A DNA stretch of 64,000 nucleotides. Origin: Nymphalis io (lineage: Eukaryota > Arthropoda > Insecta > Lepidoptera > Nymphalidae). The DNA lies in the NCBI RefSeq assembly GCF_905147045.1, contig NC_065889.1:1617001-1681000 (forward strand), in the 5' to 3' direction. Position 1 is the stretch's first letter. Each line of letters begins with the position of its first letter. Positions 27,171 to 36,100 of this stretch are shown one piece after another. The translations under genes and the position numbers were made by a program. Under the pieces are notes generated by a model. The model ran no database searches. It had not been told where the DNA came from and worked only from the letters and a program-made list of their open reading frames with translations.

Positions 27171-30100
27171 ATATATATATAGTAAATACTTTCTTGACGT
27201 TTCTTGGTGAAATCTACAATCCACAACTATGTAATTTTAAATTTAATTTAATCTCGTAAAATGACGATGAAACTCTTTTAAGAGTATTGTTTAGTAAAGT
27301 ATATTTTGATTTTATAATTTATATAAGTAGTAAATAAAATATATTATTATTGTTTTTTAGTTAAATCGTAGTTAAATTCAAATGTAGAAGGTAGTGTTTT
27401 TCATAAAAATCGATTTCTATTATGGCATATATACAAAGGATTGTTTGATTGAAATACAATTAAATTGCTCAGAGCAAATAACGTATAAAAATAAAGTTAT
27501 TACTGCACGAACAGCATTTCACAGAAGCATGTGACAAAATCCGAGATGACCCAGTGGTTAGAACGCGTGAATCTTAACCGAAGATCGTAGGTTCAAACTC
27601 GGGCAAGCACCACTGAATTTATATGTGCCGAATTTAAAAGTAGAAAGGTAAGTATCTCCCAACCACGCCAACCGGCCCGTCAGTTATAAACATCACCGAT
27701 AAAGTTTATAGCTACAAACTATAAATATCCTGTTAAGATGCTTTACTTGACTAGGCGTGTAAGTAATTATGAAGAAAAATATCGTGAGGAAACCTGCATT
27801 TTTCAGATGAAAAACTATCACATGTGTATCCACCAACATGTTTCGAAGAAGCGTGGTGAATAAACTCCAAGCCATCTCCTCAAAAGGAAATAAAGCCTTA
27901 GGCCAACGGTGAGATATTTACAGGCTGTTTAATGTTAAATACAACAGTTACGGTATTACTAGTGGTAGAGCTTTGTGCAAACTCGTCTGGGTAGGTACCA
28001 CCCACTCATCAGATATTCTACCGCAAAACAGCAGTACTTGGTATTGTTGTGTTCCGGTTTGAAGGGTGAGTGAGCCAGTGTGATTACAGGCACAAGGAAC
28101 ATAACATCTTAGTTCCCAAGGTTGGTGGCGCATTGGTGATGTAAGCGATGGTTAACATTTTTTACAATGCCAATGTCTATGGGCGTTGGTGACCATTTAC
28201 CATCATCATTTACCACCATATGCCCATATGCTCGTCCGCCTTCCTATGTTATAAAAAATGTTAATATTTTTGATTATTATTTTTGGCCACTGAGCGAACA
28301 CTTGTCAGGTTATAAAAAATAAGTCATAACGAAACTTATAAAAAATATTTGTGAGATATTGATTGAAGGAAAACTCAAGGTATTCTATTCAATCAACAGC
28401 CAATCATTGTCCACTGCTGAACATAGGCCTCTCCCAAGGTGCGCCAAAGCTCGCTGTCCTCCGCCTTCCGCATCCAGTTGGTGCCCGCCACCTTTTTAAG
28501 GTCATCGGTCCACCTGGCTGGAGGGCGCCCTACGCTGCGCTTGCCGATTCGCGGTCTCCACTCTAGGACTCGTCTGTTCCAACGGCCATCGGTCCTACGA
28601 CATACGTGACCAGCCCACTGCCACTTCAGCCTGCTAATTTTGCAAGCTATGTCGGTGACTCCGGTTCTTTTCCGGATAATCTCATTTCTGATCTTATCCT
28701 TCAAAGATACTCCGAGCATAGCTCGCAGGTATACTATTAATAAAAGTCAATAATATGTTCATGTTGTGGCGTGTCGATATAAGGAACTGTTATTTGTTTT
28801 GCTTTCCAATCATCGATTTTAATTCAAGGTAGAATAAAAATAGAAGTAATGTCAGTTTAACATCTACGATTCTTTCAAAATTTCTTGTCATTAAGAACTT
28901 TTAAAGAAATAGAATTCTGTTTTATTCAGATCTTTGGAAAACTTAATGAGATTTTGATTAAAAGTGAAAACATTTAATATTTGTAAAAAATTGGAAATTA
29001 AGTATGTAAATTACAATATAATGTCATCGTATATTTATAAATAAAGACAATAAAGATTGTTTTACAAAACTACAGACTGATTATAATTTTATGAGGTGAA
29101 ACTCAAAGTGCAAAATCTAACTGACAGACTATCCTTGTTTTCAATTTCACATAAACGAAATAGACTATTTTGATAACCCGTCATTTCAAGTTTGTTAAGG
29201 TCGTGACCTTATTACGACTGATGTTTTGTAGAAGTTACATATCGTAACGTTGGAAACGATTTCGGTTGAAAAGGTTTTAAAATTGGTAACATATGATCCA
29301 TTTCACATAATGGTCAATTAGTCCATTTATGAGAAGCTCAGGTACATATATGCGATTGAAATATTTGAAGAGAAAAACTTTAGCAAAAATTCATGATGAA
29401 ATGTCCACGTATAAGATAATGATTAAAAAATACGAAACTGAACTTGTTAATAATAATATTTCTATTATAAGTTCGTCAACTCAAAGTAAAATGAATTGGT
29501 CTTTGGGTATATTTAATTATGATGTTCTGATGCTAATAGCTGTTTTAAGAATAATCGAGTTTTTTTTTCATTTTGCGGCTTGGTTCCTTTTGGCATAACT
29601 GAGTTCATTTATTTATAATTTAAGCTAAATGAATTGCTGGCGCTGGAGAAAAATATGAAGTTTTAAGTATACACTGCTCGACCTAAATATTTGTAAGCGC
29701 GCTCGGTACTCGCAATAACACAACGTATATAAACCGAACAGCTATTTCAAATCATAAAAATACCTTTATTCTAGAGCACACAACCGCACTGCGTATGGAC
29801 ACACCCACACAGCAGCAAACATGAATAATTCTGTAGAATATTCATTATGTGAAAACGAACAGTTTATCCAGTAGGTCGCTAAGCTGTCTGAAAGCCGGGA
29901 GTGAACTCAATGTAAGTAAGATCTCTAAACGCGAATCACTAGCGAGAGTTTAAAGTACCACATAATGGCATAATCATGAGGCAATTTCGCCTGGTTTATA
30001 AAACAAAATTAGAAAATGGTAATTTTCCTGACGTTGTTTTTACTGGTTTTAATAATGTTTTGCTTTTAATGGGGAAAGATAATTCGAATTCAATGGATAT

Positions 30101-33100
30101 AAAGCCAGAAGAAAAAACGTGTATTCGATATAATTTTACAGTTAAGGTTCTGAGTGAGTTGTTATAACCGATAAAAAGTAAAAAGGTTGTTATTTACTTT
30201 ATTTGTTACATTCTCATATACGATTCGGGCAATAATGTTGTCGGTTGGTTCAATAAAATCCGTCGTACTTTCATACTAAAAATATTTTGTTTTTGTTTGT
30301 TTGGTAGGTATCCACTTCTATTAGGGGTTTCGATACCACTTGGTTTTTTATTATTTTGTTGAATTTTCGACAAAACCCGTACCTGTCAAAGATAGAAATG
30401 GGAAAATGGATAATAAGCTTTTACCTTTAATGAATATATGAAAATACTTAAGTTGAAATTCCAAACCACTAACGTATCGTACTCAGGACCTTCAATATAG
30501 CTCACTTAATGGTAAATGAGTACAAGAGAATAAGAATACAGACTCTGCTATGTCGTTGCTATATTTTACCAATAGCTTCCTTGACCGTACAGCTTCATTG
30601 ATCTTTATAAATTGTCCAAACATACAAGAACCTCTAGTTTCAATCACTTGGACGTCTGCCAATCCTCAAGTAATGACTCTCTTTGATTGCAGATATTATA
30701 CTTGTCTATCAAGTAGATTTTTATTTTTCAATCAAATTTAATATCAATTATTTTTTGACGTAGATACGGAAGTCGAGTTTTTATACACAATATGATGGAA
30801 TTTATGTAACCTTTATATAAATAGAATATTTTTGACTACTCCTTGTGACCGCTAACATTTTTCACGCTGTTGCTATGCAGAGTTATATCAAAACCCATAC
30901 AGAGGTGTTCGTGATGTCTTTGTTATCCCAACGACATTAATTTTTTTTTTTTGGCATGGTATTAAAATAATTTTTCGAATGATTATGCTTTTTGAAATAA
31001 TATCTTATGTACCCCCCTAATAGTGTTATACTGTCTAATATAATTTTTTTTAAATAATTACTTACAATGCTAATGACGACACAATATTAGTTTACAATTT
31101 AATGTGAGATATAAAGATAGCTGTGCTAACATTTAAAGCTTCAATAAATTTAAGATAACTACAGTTGGTCCTATTTTTTGTATACAGTACAGTACAGTAA
31201 CAGCCCGTTAATGTCCCACTGCTGGGCTAAGGCCTCCTATCCCTTTGGAGGAGAGGGTTTGGAGCTTATTCCACCACGCTGCTCCAATGCGGGTTGGTAG
31301 AATACACATGTTGCATAATTTCAATGAAAAAATGCAAGTGCAAATGCAAAACACATGCAGGTTTCCTCACGATGTTTTCCTTCACCGTAAAGATCGAGAT
31401 GAATTATAAACCCAAATTAAGCACATGAAAATACAGTGGTGCTCGCCCGGGTTTGAACCCACGATCATCGGCTAAGATTCACGCGTTCTAACCACTAGGC
31501 CATCTCGGATTATAATTTTTTGTATTCCTTCTTGAATACATTTCGTTCGCTCTCCATTCTTTAATTCTATTATCTTATATACCTAGTATTCATAGATTAT
31601 ATAAAGATAAGTATATAATACAACTTTAAATTAATCTAGAGAAGGTCGTTAAACCTGTCAGGATTATGTTGATTTTTTGAAGCCCTGATTAAGAGTTGAT
31701 GCTATTTTTTGGAAAGAAAATTAGTAAATAATAAATATCTCTCAAAAATGATAGTTAAATTATATTGATATATTAAGTTAAATGGTTCTTTCAGAACTCG
31801 AATTCCGTAAACGCAAAGCTCCTGTTATTTTTCACTTGAATATTGTATGCCTTTTAACTAACGAAATGTATTATAATGATTAAAAAAAATATAAGTTACT
31901 TAACGGAAAGCTACATTCAACCGAAATTAGAACAAGCTTAAGTAGGTATAATCTGTTTTATATATTGATAATAATGATACCTACACATGTAAACTCGATT
32001 ACCTTGACACAGGTTATACCGACATACGCAAACTAAATGTACTTTAATAAATTTTTAGTGAAATATATTTTTACCAGCAAAATGTAACTAAGATAAGCAA
32101 TTAAAATTAAAAAAAAAAATGGCGCGGAATCTTCAATGGTACTCTTACCAGCTTCTCTCCTAACTATGAGCCCGCTGTTCCTTTCCTAGCACACTGCACA
32201 AACACAACGTAACACAACACTTTTAGTATTTTACAATGCGTAATTTTCCTAAACGGCCGATATATGGACACTTAACCTGGGTGAGTCTGAAACGCGACTG
32301 GCCGGGGTGCGTCGAATGGGAATCGATCGGTCTGCGCATACTTCTTGCGTCCCGCGTCACTCCGACCACCCCCTATATCTTATGTATGAAAGCAATGCCA
32401 GGGAAAAGTGAAAAATACTCAGCAACGGCGGTCTCCCTCATGTGGCTACTGTTTGTCAAGGAGCTTTTATGACGGTAATCTCTTTTCATAATGGTGGGAT
32501 CAGTAACTCATATTATAGTTCAGAATAAAACGTTTTAAGGGATATAAGAATCAGTTACAGACTTGATTGTAATGTGAAATAAAATACATGCTAGTGTAAT
32601 TGGATTGTTTCATACAAAATTCAAAGTATAATTTAGTAGGTAGCTTCGTATTTTCGGAAAGGGGGTTTTGTAATATTAATGATACCGAACACTGGATACA
32701 ATTCTATATTAATACACGACCTTTTGTATTCGTTATTTCAATCTCATTAAATATTAATGAATCTGGTATTGTTATTGGCGCGGTTTCATTAGCTTTTACT
32801 GAAAACAATATGATATTAAAAATTTAAGTACTGCAGCGGACGCATAATTGGATCATTTGTTACGTTCAGTGTTCGTGGTTGGGCTAGTTGATAGTGAATA
32901 ATTATTGCATCTCAAGTCTGGTATCATATGTAGGAAAATAAAGGAAAATATAATATATAATAGGAAAATATGTGTTCCATAAAAATAAATCGATTCAATA
33001 ATCTTTTAATTATTAAGATATTTAATTGGATTGAAATATTCAAGAGACCTACCTGTACTTCTTATCTCTATGCCAAACTGAAATGTGCAACATCTGATGG

Positions 33101-36100
33101 TCGTAGACTGCTGTCGGTAATGGTAGCTTAAGGTGCCGCTGGAACTCCGGCTCTCTCTTCCCATAGAGCACGGAGGTCCGCTGAAAAATTGATCGTTGTG
33201 ACGGTAAACTCAGGTCCTCGGTTACACCACTGATCACAACCTGAAATATAAGAGTACGATTATATAAAAGAACTTATGTAAGTTATAATAATAATTATAA
33301 TATTATTTACATTTGAAATCAAGTTCAAGTTGTTGTGTTTATCGTAACTGTTTTTTCTAATTTCGATGTGTTACGATATTATTTTGTTGGATACATATGT
33401 TATGTAATTGTTATGTATGTTATGTAATTGTTATGTACTGATATCCACATTCTAAACGCAAACAAAGTAAACGCACGGTGATACTCTTATAACAATATTT
33501 ATCAGCTGGGATTATATTCCCAACCGTATATTTAGTAAGTGGCACTTAGCTAATTTATGTTTGAATAACGGAAAAACTTTTGAATTTATTTTACCTTTGC
33601 GTAAGCATTGATATCATCCGTTTTCCCTGTTGATCGCTGAAGGTCTCGACAACGAATAACTGTAAAAGAAAACATAAATTTAGAATATTCTATTTTTAAA
33701 TTTTATAAAAAAAAAACTAATTAAAAGGGTTCGATAGTCACCACTCACCGTGCACGTCAATAATGTCGTTTCGCGTAAATATTTCTAGATCAATTGTCGC
33801 TTTTAATAACTGAAAACGATCGGCGCTCCTCTCTAAGCGATTACTGGCAACACTTCTTCTTTTTTCTTCACTACTATTTATACTGCATTCTTCCGGTGAA
33901 TATGTCAAACATCGCCTTGATGTTTTATGCTCTAGTACCGGAGTTAATATATCATTAGGCAGTAAATCTTCGCCAAGTTTACTTGTTTTGTGTGCCCTTT
34001 CTTCGCTAAGCGCATTACTCGATCGTTTTAGATTCGGTAGTGGTGTAATAGGACTTGGAATTCCATTTTCAAGTGTTAAGCCAAACAGTTCTCTCGATCT
34101 AATATTTTGTACTGGTCCATACGTTTTTAGACTGCTGTGTGATACAGTCGATCTTATAGAGTTGTTCATTAATGGATAGTCTTTTTCGGAGACGATTTCA
34201 TGGAATGATGTACTAGGGGGCTCGTATAACGAAACGTTTTGTAATTCGGATGCGGGACTCGGCAAGCCCATTTCTAAAGTAAGAACGAGTGAGGATTTGT
34301 TTTCCATTTGCTTTTGTTTCCATACACTCTCATTGCTCACTGTAGACTTTTTTCTGCGAATACATTTTTGTCTTTTTAATCTGTTGTTTCTTTCTTTCAT
34401 TGTAGAGTGTAAATCGGGCGTGGATTCGGATGAGACTTGTTCTAAATTACCTCGCCCAGCAGTCGATAAACTCATAGATTGTGATCTTATTAAAGATACA
34501 TTTCTGCGATTACTAGAATAATGTTTCTTTTTTACATCGACACAGTTATCAGGCGTTCTTACTTCTCTTTCATTATAGCCATCACCATCATCTAAAATAA
34601 AACCTCCAATAGGTACATTTTTAAGTAATTTGTCATTTACTCTGTGAACCGGAGTCTTCTTTTTTATAGGCGTCGTTTTGGGTGAAACTGAATTTTCTCT
34701 AGATAAATTGACGTATCTAGCTTCCTTAATTAAATTAGTTTTATTTTCAGTCTGTGGTTTAACAAAAAGATCTTTAATCGCTTGGGCTGTTGTAAGTTCT
34801 TCTTCAATATCAAGATTACGCTCGACATTTTTGTTAAAAATTCGTCGTTTAGATTTTACTATTTTCGTACTTTTTATGATATCTTCAATCATCTTCTCTA
34901 ATGTGACATCTCCCATTTCGGTAGTTGAGACCGTTGAGTCTGTTACACTTGTTAAAGATTCTTTACATAAAATAAATTTGTTTTCCATTTCAGCTGAACA
35001 TTCTTCATCTCTAATTGGAATAGTAAAAGGGTTTTCAACTTTTGGAAAAAATTCAGTTACATCGTTGTCTCCAACGATTCTTTGTGATTTAGTATGAGTA
35101 CTTATTGTACTAAATCTCAAAGCAGCTAACTTCACAGATAAGGGTGTTATTGAAATAGGAGAACAGCCATCTCTAACTAAAGCATGTACATCTTTTTTAT
35201 CAATTGAAGGAGATTTAAAAGAACTTTCGAATTCACTTGATTTTTTTCTAGTACGTTTTAGAGGCCTTATATTAGGTGACCTATCTTCACTTTTAGTAAA
35301 ATATAAGGGATTATCGGTAAATATTCGATGACCAAATATTGGTAGAGTAGATTTTTCTAATTTAGTTTTATCGACTATTAAAGGTTTTTCAATGCAATTA
35401 ATTATCAAATCTTTATCATATTCGATTTCTACTAAACCTTCACTGTTTGTTTTTGTTGTACTTATTGACTTCTTGTTGTGGATTTCTTTTACAATTTCAA
35501 ATGAATTTTTAGAGTTCTCTGATGATAGACTCAATCTTTCTGATAGGTCATTCAAAGATGGCTCAGAAACGCTATGAATTAATTTAGGTGATGCTATCAA
35601 ACTTCTATCTGTGGTCATTTTTCTTTCTGATTTATAAATACAACTATTCCTGGTAAAAACTTCATTATTATTACAAACAGTCATCTCTAACCTTCTTTTT
35701 TTCGCTTCTCTAACTCTTCTACTATAAGTAGGAGGAGTAAGAGGTAAATCTGAAGGTATATCCTCTTTAGAAGCGTTTCTGTAAAATTTTCTCTTGTCGA
35801 AGTTGGGTGTCATCGAATTAGGTGTTATGTTACTTACGTCTTTCAAAGCAATACTTTCTGTTTTTTTAACATATCCTTCTCTAAAATGATTTGGCGTATT
35901 ACCTACACAATTTAAGTTTTCTTTATCAACGTTCTGACAGCAATTTTTTCTGGCAGCGGCACCCAATGATCTTCTTTGATACCGGCTAGGTTTTTTGCTT
36001 TTCTTAACGGTTTGCGCATCTAAAGATCGCCTTGATTTATCATTATATGGTTTATGCACATAAGTGTCGACATCGCTTAATCCTTCGTCATTGATGACCT

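Larger units (their letters stand above)
17583..33052 (-). other. 15.5 kb intron splitting the C2 domain
   Basis: Exon 3 (phase 2 out, ending in WHRDKKY) and exon 4 (phase 2 in, starting RSEFLG) rejoin into one C2 domain. The intron holds the candidate exon at 19296-19562, the candidate promoter near 32.2 kb, SINE copies, an RTE fragment, a family C copy and a TA microsatellite. The stretches 17590-19280, 20200-22160, 22470-24400, 24670-25200, 26450-27030, 28730-31190, 31510-32140 and 32480-33050 show nothing beyond AT-rich sequence and short unsupported frames. Confidence 0.85.

Noticed and set aside
27002..27259. Protein frames in both strands over the TA tract
   Set aside because: The Ile/Tyr repeats are a direct product of the TA microsatellite.
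29329..30167. Two plus-strand frames (29329-29598 and 29976-30167) as a nested intronic gene
   Set aside because: No domain, no convincing splice pair, and AT-rich codon content like the surroundings. A hydrophobic end (FFFHFAAWFLLA) was noted but is not enough.
32236..32472. Plus-strand 78-codon frame
   Set aside because: It crosses the CpG-richer patch read here as a minus-strand promoter. A plus-strand donor GG|GTGAGT exists at 32279, but no downstream exon fits.
34678..35097. Plus-strand frame of 139 codons
   Set aside because: It is antisense to the large N-terminal RhoGEF exon, whose 811-codon frame with domain continuity and splice sites is the real one.
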